Shown here one piece after another: positions 25,065-33,351 of a stretch of DNA of 64,000 nt; the first letter of the stretch is position 1; each line of letters begins with the position of its first letter. Below the pieces are notes generated by a model that saw nothing but the letters and a program-made list of their open reading frames with translations, had not been told where the DNA came from and did no database searches. The DNA lies in contig JAGDMU010000001.1 of the NCBI GenBank assembly GCA_017860615.1, positions 62,001 through 126,000 of the forward strand. The letters are read 5' to 3'. Both the position numbers and the translations under genes were made by a program. The stretch comes from Pseudomonadota bacterium. GTDB taxonomy: Bacteria; Campylobacterota; Campylobacteria; Campylobacterales; Sulfurospirillaceae.

Positions 25065-25361
25065 ATGACAACAAGAGTAGAAATTATCAACGATTTTTTA
25101 GCGATCAATGTAAAACCAGGTGCTACCATTCAAGATGTTGTAGAGGCAAGTGGTAGTGCACTTCCTTTTGGTTGCCGTGATGGTCAATGTGGTACCTGTG
25201 TGGTTGAAATCGTACAAGGTATGGAATTCTTATCACCTAAAAATGAGAAAGAGTTTAAAGTTCTTAAAGAAGTCTGTGCGGGCACATGTTCAGAAAATTC
25301 ACGCCTTGCTTGTCAGATGAAAATCGACAAACCAAACGGCGTTGTGCGTATTAAATACTAA
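25065..25361 (+). CDS. [2Fe-2S] plant-type ferredoxin
   Basis: 98 residues with the full ligand set FGCRDGQCGTC and the distal Cys in RLACQ. Three further Cys occur around KEVCAGTCSE. It is likely a nif-dedicated low-potential electron carrier. It is the last gene of the nifX operon, 10 bp after its degenerate relative, and is followed by a 10-bp-stem hairpin. Confidence 0.9.
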   Translation: MTTRVEIINDFLAINVKPGATIQDVVEASGSALPFGCRDGQCGTCVVEIVQGMEFLSPKNEKEFKVLKEVCAGTCSENSRLACQMKIDKPNGVVRIKY

Positions 25362-25386
25362 ACAATATTCTACAAAAAACACTTTT

Positions 25387-25424
25387 CAACGCCACAGCAA
25401 AGAAAGCTCTCTGGTGTGGCGTTG
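25387..25424 (+). terminator. hairpin after the nifX operon
   Basis: CAACGCCACA (25387-25396) and TGTGGCGTTG (25415-25424) form a perfect 10-bp stem with an 18-base loop. The downstream stretch is AGACTCTCTCAAATTT, without a clean U tract, so it may be an RNA-stabilising hairpin or a Rho-assisted terminator. Confidence 0.55.
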
Positions 25425-25519
25425 AGACTCTCTCAAATTTCCGAAAACACTCTTTCTTATGCATAAATTTTAATCACTAAAAACGATAAAAAGTATCCAC
25501 ACTTTGGCATAATTTACGC

Positions 25520-26746
25520 ATGAGAAGTATCAACCTAGAATTTAAACAAAAGCAGAGTTTAAACCTCTCTTTGAAACTTTGGCTCCCACTGTTACAGCTT
25601 CCTCTTCAAGAGTTAAGTACGCACCTAGAGACTTTGTCGTACGAAAACCCTTTCTTAGAGGTCAAGCGTCCCTTTGAGCAAAACCTAGGCTCTAGCCATG
25701 GGATTGTTGAAGAGTTGGTACTTGGCAGTGAATCATTGCATGAAAAAATCATCGAACAAATCGTACCCCCACTTTTCCCAACACCCATCTCTCAAAAGGT
25801 CGCTCACGAGATACTCTGCGACATTAACGAAGAGGGCTATTTTGATGGTGATATTGAGGCGATTGCACAGACTTGTGGTGTCTATACCGAGTATGTGGAG
25901 CGTATACGCCAACGCTTCTCCAAATTAGAGCCGTATGGCATAGGCGCACTGGATAGCAAAGAGTCATTTGTGTTTCAACTAGACGCCCTAAGCGATGACA
26001 TCGATGATGAATTGTACAACTTGGTTCAAAAGATGATAGAGCAGATGGCAAAGGTTGACAAGTTCTTTAGACATGGACGTTTTGAAGAAGCCAAAGCGAT
26101 CATCAAAAAGTTTGCCAATCCCCCAGCCATAGAGTATCAAGCGACGCCCAAACAGATCATTCCTGATTTTTATGTGGAGGTGGATGATGATATCAGGCTT
26201 CGCATCAATAACGATTATTATCCTGACATTTTCATAGCTGACCCCTTTTCCAGTAAAAGTGAAAATATCAAAGAGAAGCTTAAAGAGGCACGTGACATCG
26301 TCAACCTTTTAGAGCTTCGCAAAACCACACTCTACAAGATTGTTCTTTTAGTTGTAGAGCGTCAACTCTCCTTTTTTGTGGGAGGCGAGCTAAAACCACT
26401 CAATATGGCACACTTAGCCGATGAGCTCTCCTTTGCTGAGTCCACTATATCGCGGGCGATTTCAAACAAGTACATTGAGTCTAAACAGGGCATTTTCCCA
26501 CTCAAATCGTTTTTTACAAATGCGGTGGCTACGAAAGAGCTCTCTTCTTCAGAGATTAAAAACTTTATCAATCAACAGATAGAATACGAAGACAAAAGTG
26601 AACCGCTTACCGATGATGATCTTTTAGAGCGCATTGAGAAGCGATTTAGTATCAAGATGGTGAGACGCACCATCACCAAATACCGCAAATTGATGAACGT
26701 AGCGTCATCCAAAGAGCGAAAGAAAATCTATAAGGTACAAGCATGA
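25520..26746 (+). CDS. rpoN: RNA polymerase sigma-54 factor RpoN
   Basis: 408 residues, near the usual size in Campylobacterota. The N-terminal activator-interacting region is Gln/Leu-rich (FKQKQSLNLSLKLWLPLLQLPLQELSTHLE), a core-binding middle follows, and near the C-terminus are the HTH (HLADELSFAESTISRAISNKY) and the RpoN box variant VRRTITKYRKLM. Here it sits inside the nif cluster and is coupled to nifQ by a 4-bp overlap (ATGA). A GG-N10-GC sequence abuts the ATG. Whether the genome has another rpoN for flagella cannot be seen here. Confidence 0.95.
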   Translation: MRSINLEFKQKQSLNLSLKLWLPLLQLPLQELSTHLETLSYENPFLEVKRPFEQNLGSSHGIVEELVLGSESLHEKIIEQIVPPLFPTPISQKVAHEILCDINEEGYFDGDIEAIAQTCGVYTEYVERIRQRFSKLEPYGIGALDSKESFVFQLDALSDDIDDELYNLVQKMIEQMAKVDKFFRHGRFEEAKAIIKKFANPPAIEYQATPKQIIPDFYVEVDDDIRLRINNDYYPDIFIADPFSSKSENIKEKLKEARDIVNLLELRKTTLYKIVLLVVERQLSFFVGGELKPLNMAHLADELSFAESTISRAISNKYIESKQGIFPLKSFFTNAVATKELSSSEIKNFINQQIEYEDKSEPLTDDDLLERIEKRFSIKMVRRTITKYRKLMNVASSKERKKIYKVQA

Positions 26747-27102
26747 CAACAACCCTCGACACCCTACCAAGCCAATATACGCAACTTGAAATGATCAAAC
26801 TTGAACGTGAAGTGATGATCTTTTTACAAAGTTATGCCAAAAACCGTTACTCAAAGTACGTCATAGCACCTCACATCGCTGCGATGTCCTTGAAAATGAA
26901 CCACCTCTATGAGGCTATGGGTTTTAAAAACCGAGTACAGATGGGAAAATACATGAAGTGCCATTTCCCAGAGCTTGCACACCTAAAACCAGTCGATAAA
27001 CTGTGGAAGAAATTTATCTACGACTCCATCAATAGAGTCGCTCCATTTTGCTTTAGCTGTAAAGATAACTCTAACTGCTTTGCGTGCGAGTTGGCGGGGT
27101 GA
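26743..27102 (+). CDS. nifQ: NifQ-like molybdenum-donor protein (short form)
   Basis: 119 residues. NifQ supplies molybdenum to NifEN/NifH during FeMo-co synthesis. The C-terminal half matches NifQ: LYEAMGFKNRVQMGKYMKCHFPELA, then KLWKKFIYD and the Cys cluster CFSCKDNSNCFAC. The canonical spacing is C-x4-C-x2-C-x5-C; here C-x2-C-x5-C-x2-C is visible, so the set of ligands is shifted. It is shorter than typical proteobacterial NifQ (about 160-200 residues). The ATG overlaps the rpoN stop. Confidence 0.75.
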   Translation: MTTTLDTLPSQYTQLEMIKLEREVMIFLQSYAKNRYSKYVIAPHIAAMSLKMNHLYEAMGFKNRVQMGKYMKCHFPELAHLKPVDKLWKKFIYDSINRVAPFCFSCKDNSNCFACELAG

Positions 27103-27140
27103 AAGAACGCATTTTTACTGTTAAATATTAAAAATAACTC

Positions 27141-27150
27141 TTACATGTAA
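27141..27150. repeat. TTACATGTAA palindrome core (intergenic, after nifQ)
   Basis: A 10-bp core copy with outer bases C and C, in the gap between nifQ and the small membrane protein gene. Confidence 0.5.
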
Positions 27151-27233
27151 CGAGAAATCTACCCTCTGTAAACGCGATATAATTACCTCAGAACTTTACG
27201 TCTTAAATGGCGATAAAAAATAGTGGAGGGGTA

Positions 27234-27701
27234 ATGGAAAATTTTACTAATTATTTAACTATCTATGGGGCACTTGTATTTACAATAATTGCTTTAATAG
27301 TGAATATTTTAAGATACAAACATACATTAAAACAAAATGATGTAAAACTAAAGATTAGTTATAAAAAGTTAGAAATTCTTGAAGAAGACATTAAAGATTT
27401 AGGGAAGCCCTTTGACCCGCTAACCCAAGAATGTGGTCCGAGTTATGCAAAGATATGTGAAGTCACTGTCCAAAATATAGGAAATGTTAATGCATATATC
27501 AAAGACATAAGTATGATAAATGAAGATGAGCAAAAAGCAAATATAGTATTATCAGATATCCCAGAAGTTAGAAGAAAACCAATAGAACCAAAAGCATCTA
27601 AAACTTTTGATATGAACATTACCAATAAAGAAGATATTTGCGAAATAAAATATGTGATTGTAATTGACCAAACAGACAAAGAGTGGAAGAAAAAAATATA
27701 A
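27234..27701 (+). CDS. small membrane-anchored protein of unknown function
   Basis: 155 residues with one N-terminal transmembrane helix (about 8-28, YGALVFTIIALIVNIL), then a basic stretch and a soluble domain with beta-strand character (VTVQNIGNVNAYIKDISMI). That domain pattern resembles small immunoglobulin-like membrane-tethered proteins, without a family I can name. ATG 27234 follows GGAGGGG. It is markedly more AT-rich than the nif genes before it, suggesting separate acquisition. No partner gene is evident. Confidence 0.6.
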   Translation: MENFTNYLTIYGALVFTIIALIVNILRYKHTLKQNDVKLKISYKKLEILEEDIKDLGKPFDPLTQECGPSYAKICEVTVQNIGNVNAYIKDISMINEDEQKANIVLSDIPEVRRKPIEPKASKTFDMNITNKEDICEIKYVIVIDQTDKEWKKKI

Positions 27702-27726
27702 GTAAAAAAGGACAAGCTATTTTATA

Positions 27727-28137
27727 TTACTCTTCTGGCCCTATCGTCATAAAAGGGTTGTGAGCGATTTCCCACAAGTGACCATCGGGGTCTTTAAAAT
27801 AGCCGCTATACCCACCCCAGAAAACTTTTTGAGGTTGCTTGGTAGGTGTTGCACCTGCTTTGATGGCTTCTTTAAAGAGAGCATCCACTTCTGCTTCACT
27901 GCCAAGCGTATGAGCGAGTGTAAATCCTTTGAAGGTACTTTCATCAAACGCGACATTGGCATCTTCTGCGAGTGCTCTTTTTTCATAGAGGGCAAGCCAC
28001 GTTCCTTTGAGCGTAAAGAAAGCAATATTTTCTTCATAAGGCTCAAGCCTAGGAAATCCCAGTCCTTTTTGATAAAACGCAATAGACTTAGCCAAATCAC
28101 TCACACCTAAACTAATCATGCTTATATAAGGTTTCAT
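27727..28137 (-). CDS. VOC-family (glyoxalase-like) protein
   Basis: 136 residues with the vicinal-oxygen-chelate pattern: ISLGVSDLAKSIAFYQKGLGFP at the start, and GYSGYFKDPDGHLWEIAHNP at the end, with the Glu metal ligand in LWEIAHN. Members include lyases, dioxygenases and antibiotic-binding proteins, and the substrate is not predictable. It is a single gene, convergent with the upstream membrane protein. Confidence 0.85.
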   Translation of the reverse strand: MKPYISMISLGVSDLAKSIAFYQKGLGFPRLEPYEENIAFFTLKGTWLALYEKRALAEDANVAFDESTFKGFTLAHTLGSEAEVDALFKEAIKAGATPTKQPQKVFWGGYSGYFKDPDGHLWEIAHNPFMTIGPEE

Positions 28138-28188
28138 TGTTGGTTTCCTCTTCTATAAAAAAGGTTAAAGCTGAACGGTTAAGAACAG

Positions 28189-30486
28189 CTAGCTATTTTT
28201 TCTTTGTTTCTCAAAAAACTCTTTAAGTGCATCATACGCCAAAGGTTTAGCGTAAAGATAGCCTTGAAAGCGGTCGCATCCAAACTCTTTCAAAATTTCT
28301 TCTTGTTCTTGTGTCTCTACACCTTCTGCCAAAATATACATGTCTAAATTTTTACCGATTGAGATGATGTTTTGAATCATTTTTTTAGCGGTAATATCAT
28401 TTAAAATTGTATCGACAAAGCTTTTATCGATTTTTAGCTCATCAATAGGCAACTTTCGCAAGATACTGAGTGATGAGTATCCTGTCCCAAAGTCGTCCAT
28501 TGAGATGTGAAGACCCATCTCATGCACTTTTTGTAACAGAGGTAAAATGTAGTCTATATCTTCGATAAATAGGCTCTCCGTTATCTCCAAACATAAGGAA
28601 ATATGCGCAAGCTTTTCGTGTTCGATTTGTTTTGTAAGATTTTCTAAAAACTTGGTTTCCATGAACTGTTTGATGGAAATATTGATAGATGTTTGAAAAG
28701 CAATGCCCAGTTCTGCTTGAAGCGTCTTCATCTCTTTCAGTGTTGTCTTAAGAATGAAATGCCCAAGACGTGGCATAACACCTGCAGCTTCAGCAATAGG
28801 GATAAATTGATCGGGTGGTACAAGTCCCATGTCAGCACTGTTCCATCGCACCAAGGCTTCGACACCGTAGATTTTACCATCGTGGTCGATTTGTGGCTGA
28901 TACACCATAAAAAACTCATGTTTATCCAGTGCTGTGTGTAAAGCTTGTTCTACATTGACACGATTGAGATACCCTTCTTGCATGGAAGGTGCAAAAAGAC
29001 GCACACTGTTTTTGTATTTTTTAGCTTCATACATCGCAATATCGGATGCACGTAAAAGCATATCAAGTGTTGTGCCATGCTGTGGATACTTGGCAATACC
29101 AATGCTTGCACCTACAACAAAACTAAACTGTTTAATGTGATAAGGTTTTGATATTTCATTGAGAATGGCTTGCGAATGTGCCAGTATATCTTCTTCATCT
29201 GTGCGATAGGTCAAGATAACGAACTCATCGCCTCCTTGGCGAATAACAACACTCTCTTTTCGCACCATTTTTGAGATACGCTTAGCAAACTCCACAAGGA
29301 GAATATCACCAAATTCGTGACCAAAGCTGTCATTAATGTTTTTAAAATGGTCCATATCGAGATAGTAAAGGCTAAAAGGAGGTGCTTTTTCATAGATCCA
29401 TTTATGGATGGATTGTTGTAAAGAGCTTCGATTTGGGAGTTTTGTAAGCTCATCATGGGTTGCTTGAAAAATCAAATCTTTGCTTCTTTTCTCCTCAGCG
29501 TGGGAAATCAATTTAAAGAGTAAAAACAAAATGGCATGTACAATAACAAAAATAAGTACATAGCTCATAAAACTTTCGACAAACTCATTGACAATCTGCT
29601 CATGGTCGATCTCTGAGAGTACCCAAAGTTCATAGCGTGGGTCATACTTAAGCGCAATTTGTACCATTTTCCCATCAGGATGAGCAATTTCTAAGCCATA
29701 AATTTCACGATTTTGTTTTATCGTCTCAATCGAGACATGATGTTCTTGTACCACATTTTCCAAAAGAGTGTTTAGAAAATGATTGGGGAAAGGTTTTTCG
29801 TACAAATTTTTGGGTGTTTCATTGTTTGAGGATTGAAACTGAACAAACTGGTCACGGTCTCGAATGAGGGTAACTTTGTTGTACTCACCAAAAGAAAGGT
29901 TTTCTGTAAATATCTTAAACGCTCCCTCTATCGCTAACCCAGCGGTCATGACCCCCACAATCTTACCTTGATCGTTGTAGATACTTTTACGAATTGGTAT
30001 GCCCCAGCGTCCACTTGCAGCGATAAAATAAGTACGTCCTAGAACCATCTTTTCTTGGGTCATGGTGTAGTCGAAAGAGTCTTTTGTTGCTGTATGTTGT
30101 CTTAGATTGGGAAGTTTCGCTTTATTGAAATTGGAGCTTACATGAAGGTAGTTTCCTTCAAGATCAACAAAACCAAATGCAACCACGGAAGGATTGAGAA
30201 CAAGCAGGTCATCCATAATGCGAGGGTCTTTGTCTTTTAAAATCTGATTGCCTAAAATGTTGAGTGTCATCTCTTGAGATAAGAAAAGGGAGTGTGTTGC
30301 GTTGGAGACAAGTTTAACAAGATTGGCTTGGTCTGTGGCGTATTGTTCGTGAATATTTTTCCATTTGGAAAAAGAGATGATGCCTAAGAAAACAAACGCA
30401 CCCATTAAGAGAATGTAAAAAATCATCCAAATATTTTTTTGAAGGACAGCCAAAGGAAACCTCCCCGTGTTTGCTTCAACAATCAT
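28189..30486 (-). CDS. Cache-GGDEF-EAL c-di-GMP turnover protein
   Basis: 765 residues. An N-terminal transmembrane helix (about 20-40), a periplasmic Cache-like sensor (about 45-300, with MTAGLAIEG and a GRWGIPIRKS segment), a second transmembrane helix near 310-330, then GGDEF (RQGGDEFVIL intact) and EAL (VEALVRW, ELE-type LEITES, DDFGTGYSS, ELKIDKSFV, AEGVET, FQGYLY, all intact). Both cyclase and phosphodiesterase activities are possible. The gene ends 51 bp before the convergent VOC start region. Confidence 0.92.
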   Translation of the reverse strand: MIVEANTGRFPLAVLQKNIWMIFYILLMGAFVFLGIISFSKWKNIHEQYATDQANLVKLVSNATHSLFLSQEMTLNILGNQILKDKDPRIMDDLLVLNPSVVAFGFVDLEGNYLHVSSNFNKAKLPNLRQHTATKDSFDYTMTQEKMVLGRTYFIAASGRWGIPIRKSIYNDQGKIVGVMTAGLAIEGAFKIFTENLSFGEYNKVTLIRDRDQFVQFQSSNNETPKNLYEKPFPNHFLNTLLENVVQEHHVSIETIKQNREIYGLEIAHPDGKMVQIALKYDPRYELWVLSEIDHEQIVNEFVESFMSYVLIFVIVHAILFLLFKLISHAEEKRSKDLIFQATHDELTKLPNRSSLQQSIHKWIYEKAPPFSLYYLDMDHFKNINDSFGHEFGDILLVEFAKRISKMVRKESVVIRQGGDEFVILTYRTDEEDILAHSQAILNEISKPYHIKQFSFVVGASIGIAKYPQHGTTLDMLLRASDIAMYEAKKYKNSVRLFAPSMQEGYLNRVNVEQALHTALDKHEFFMVYQPQIDHDGKIYGVEALVRWNSADMGLVPPDQFIPIAEAAGVMPRLGHFILKTTLKEMKTLQAELGIAFQTSINISIKQFMETKFLENLTKQIEHEKLAHISLCLEITESLFIEDIDYILPLLQKVHEMGLHISMDDFGTGYSSLSILRKLPIDELKIDKSFVDTILNDITAKKMIQNIISIGKNLDMYILAEGVETQEQEEILKEFGCDRFQGYLYAKPLAYDALKEFFEKQRKNS

Positions 30487-30501
30487 AACATAATTTGATT
30501 G

Positions 30502-31734
30502 TTACGGTACTCTTAACACCATGCTATTGCAAAGATCGTCGCTTTCAAACTGTGTCATTTCACCCGCTTTAAGATGGGGTACAGGGAAAAGTCTGACGGT
30601 TAAAGGTTTGTTCAGCCTAAAGGCGAGTGTTCCCGTGTCTGCACAGATGTCAGCTATCTTCTGAGCAGAAGTGTTTCCTTCGATGGGTACAGTGTCAAGC
30701 CCTATACCACACACTGCGGAGTATTGAAGCAAGGCTCTTATGTCAAATTCATCGCGTGTCGTTGCACTTGCTAGTCCTTCATCTTCCACAACAGCAAGCA
30801 TCAACCCTGAAAAGCCTATGAGGTCACATCCTACCTGAGCCTTAAAAACTTTGGTCAGAAGTGCTGAAGCTTCAAGTGTTCCTGCTGCCCCAAAATAGGG
30901 AACTCCAAGAAGTTTATACACATCAACCATTGAGGAGCAGTTTTTGGATGGCGCAGCCGAAGTGTCTATGCCTGCAAACTTGGTTTTATAAGGGTGTTTG
31001 TATGCTTTAGTAATGCCGATAATATCGGTTATGTGATACTGCAAAGCCTCTTTCATAATGGTGTAAGACTTCTGCATTTTGACATTATGGTTGGTCTCTG
31101 GTTTTAAATGATTGAGCGCTTCTACAAGAAGATCAGGCGTCTCAAGTCCTAACGCAAAACAGTTTTCGTCGTGACCGTTGTGGTACGAAGCTGGGAAATA
31201 GGGAATACGTGGCTTACAATTATAATTAATCGTAAAGTTAAAATTGCCTTCACCCCGAGGAGTGATTTTGCCTATTTCAACCACAGTTTTAGCGCAACTT
31301 AGGGTTAAGTCACGATCAACCATGCCCAACTCATCGACATCCACGTTAACACACGCATTGCAAATATCTCCGTATGCTTTAATCATCTCTGGGAGCATGG
31401 CAATTTCATCTTGTGTTTTCGCTTCACCGATAGCAAAACGAATACGTCTTTTAGGCATCGAAGGGCTTTGAAGCACTTGAGAGAGTTGGTGCATATCTTT
31501 AAGGACAGCATGGAACGAAGAGGTATCAAGGTATTCGCCAAAGGCGTTGGTAACAATGCGAATGGACTGAACATGGTATCCGTGTGCTTGAAACTCATCT
31601 GCGAGGTCTCCCCCAAAAGATGCTGCTTTTGTTATGGCTTCTTCCCATGTGCTTTTTTCTTTGGAAAGGGTCAAAAATGAGGTAATCGTGCGGATTTTAC
31701 ATAAATCTTTGTTTTTGAGTTTCTCTTTTAACAT
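30502..31734 (-). CDS. DUF711 (UPF0210) family protein
   Basis: 410 residues, close to the usual 400-450 of this family. Typical segments are KIRTITSFLTL near the start, FAGIDTSAAPSKN, LGVPYFGAAGTLEASALLT, LIGFSGLMLAVVEDEGLA and the C-terminal GLDTVPIEGNTSAQKIA. The biochemical role is unknown; structural work has suggested a pyruvate-formate-lyase-like barrel. ATG 31734 (MLKEKLKN) is chosen because AAGGAA lies six bases upstream; the frame is open further upstream to 31818 without a ribosome site. Confidence 0.85.
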   Translation of the reverse strand: MLKEKLKNKDLCKIRTITSFLTLSKEKSTWEEAITKAASFGGDLADEFQAHGYHVQSIRIVTNAFGEYLDTSSFHAVLKDMHQLSQVLQSPSMPKRRIRFAIGEAKTQDEIAMLPEMIKAYGDICNACVNVDVDELGMVDRDLTLSCAKTVVEIGKITPRGEGNFNFTINYNCKPRIPYFPASYHNGHDENCFALGLETPDLLVEALNHLKPETNHNVKMQKSYTIMKEALQYHITDIIGITKAYKHPYKTKFAGIDTSAAPSKNCSSMVDVYKLLGVPYFGAAGTLEASALLTKVFKAQVGCDLIGFSGLMLAVVEDEGLASATTRDEFDIRALLQYSAVCGIGLDTVPIEGNTSAQKIADICADTGTLAFRLNKPLTVRLFPVPHLKAGEMTQFESDDLCNSMVLRVP

Positions 31735-31779
31735 CGCATTTCCTTGATGACTTAAGTACCAAATCATAGCCAAATCGTT

Positions 31780-31791
31780 TTTACATGTAAA
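31780..31791. repeat. TTTACATGTAAA palindrome (upstream of the DUF711 gene)
   Basis: Perfect copy in the 137-bp gap between the DUF711 start (31734) and the divergent beta-lactamase gene. Confidence 0.7.
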
Positions 31792-31871
31792 GGTAAACGA
31801 TGTCCTAGAGGCTGACATTAAAGGGCTTAAAAGAGTATAATGGTAAATATGTCCATAACATAAGGAGCTCC

Positions 31872-32642
31872 ATGTTTAAAATTTTTTGTTTAGCACTTGG
31901 GTTAGTATGCACTCTTTATGCCGAAGATGTGAGTATCGCTAAATTGTTTGAAAATGAAAAGGTGAAAGGTACGATGCTCATCGAATCCCTTGATGGCAAA
32001 GAACGTTATGTATACAATGATATACGAGCCAAAATGCCACTGCTTCCAGCGTCGACCTTTAAAATTCCCAATACACTCATCGCCCTAGAAGAGGGTGTTG
32101 TCACTGCTGATTCTATCATCGTTTGGGATAACGTAGAGCGTAACATCAAAGCGTGGAATCAAGACCAAAATGTAAGCTCTGCTTTTAAGCGTTCCTGTGT
32201 GTGGTGTTATCAATTATTTGCTCGAAACATCGGGCTTGAAAAATACCATGAATACCTCAAAAAGCTCCACTATGGCAATGAAACAACAGGCGATAATGTA
32301 GAACGTTTTTGGCTGGATGGAGAACTGCGTATAAGTGCGTATGAGCAGATTGCTTTTCTAAAAAAGTTGTATGACAATGCGTTACCCTTTCAGCAAAAAC
32401 ATATTGATCTTCTCAAATCCATCATGATCGATGAGAAAGGGAACATCTATACCCTTCGTGCTAAAACAGGCTGGGCAGTGCCAAAAGGAGCGGAACATCA
32501 TGGCTGGTACGTGGGGTATGTGGAGAGTTCTAAAGGGGTTTATTTTTTTGCAACAAATCTGATAACGCCTTCCTCTGATGAACTTTCTTTACGAAAACTT
32601 CTTACGCTTGAAGCGCTTAAAAGTAAAGGGATTTTAGAGTAA
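31872..32642 (+). CDS. class D beta-lactamase (OXA type)
   Basis: 256 residues with a signal peptide (cleavage near LYAED), so periplasmic. All class D motifs are present: STFK (61-64, nucleophile Ser and carbamylated Lys), SCV (108-110, usually SxV), YGN (134-136), WLDG, and KTGW (198-201). The flanking WDNVERNIKAWNQDQN corresponds to the WDG..R..WN.D segment. A TATAAT-like -10 precedes it (near 31837) and AAGGAG lies at 31861-31866. It is expected to hydrolyse penicillins; carbapenem activity cannot be judged. It is probably an intrinsic chromosomal gene, since no IS or integron is nearby. Confidence 0.93.
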   Translation: MFKIFCLALGLVCTLYAEDVSIAKLFENEKVKGTMLIESLDGKERYVYNDIRAKMPLLPASTFKIPNTLIALEEGVVTADSIIVWDNVERNIKAWNQDQNVSSAFKRSCVWCYQLFARNIGLEKYHEYLKKLHYGNETTGDNVERFWLDGELRISAYEQIAFLKKLYDNALPFQQKHIDLLKSIMIDEKGNIYTLRAKTGWAVPKGAEHHGWYVGYVESSKGVYFFATNLITPSSDELSLRKLLTLEALKSKGILE

Positions 32643-32678
32643 AATTCGCAATGAATTTAGAGTTATGAAGGAAAAACA

Positions 32679-33290
32679 ATGAAATTAAAACAGAGCTTAT
32701 TCTCACTATTGGCTTTGGGTGCTCTTGTTGCGCCACTGAGTCTTTCTGCCGAAGTTGATTTTGAGTGGCGCCTCAGCTTGAACAATCGCTATCATTCTGA
32801 TCCTTACGGCTACCGTTATGGTTTGGCGGATCGTTTTCGTTTGCCAGAATCCCGCGTTATTGTCATCCTTGACAGTGTACGTGAGCCTGCTGATGCCTAC
32901 ATGATTTTTCGTTTAGCAGAGCTTTCAGGAAGACCGTATGACTATGTTTTGGGTGTATACCGTCAAAATCGTTACTCATCATGGATAGAGATTGCCTCTT
33001 TGGTAGGGGTTATCATCTCTTCCAATGATTTTAACAACCTCAGGCATCATCATGATTTAAGAGATGACTATCGCTATGACAGCAGACGTTATGATCGTTA
33101 TGAAGACAGACGTGTGATTATCAAACGTGAAGAGATTTATATTCCTCATGTCTATGAAGAGCAGCGAAGAATCTACAAAGACCCACATTATAAGCATGAT
33201 GAACGTCATGACTCAAGAGATGATAGAAGAGACGATAAGCGGGATGATAGAAAAGATGACAGAAGAGATGATGACGGAAGAAGACATTAA
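32679..33290 (+). CDS. secreted protein with Arg/Asp/His-rich tail
   Basis: 203 residues. The signal peptide (about 1-24, ending LSAEVD) is followed by a compact domain (about 25-115) and then a low-complexity charged tail from about 120, with repeats of the type RDDRRDD and HDERHDSRDD. The charged tail could bind metal or nucleic acid, or be disordered. I know of no named family. A strong terminator follows. Confidence 0.6.
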   Translation: MKLKQSLFSLLALGALVAPLSLSAEVDFEWRLSLNNRYHSDPYGYRYGLADRFRLPESRVIVILDSVREPADAYMIFRLAELSGRPYDYVLGVYRQNRYSSWIEIASLVGVIISSNDFNNLRHHHDLRDDYRYDSRRYDRYEDRRVIIKREEIYIPHVYEEQRRIYKDPHYKHDERHDSRDDRRDDKRDDRKDDRRDDDGRRH

Positions 33291-33313
33291 TTCTATACCT
33301 CTTTAATGCCGTA

Positions 33314-33343
33314 GCATCTTGCAAATTTTACTTTGCAAGATGC
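33314..33343 (+). terminator. rho-independent-type terminator
   Basis: GCATCTTGCAAA (33314-33325) and TTTGCAAGATGC (33332-33343) form a perfect 12-bp stem with a 6-base loop, followed by ATCTTCTTTTAC. It lies between convergent genes and may act on both strands. Confidence 0.75.
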
Positions 33344-33351
33344 ATCTTCTT

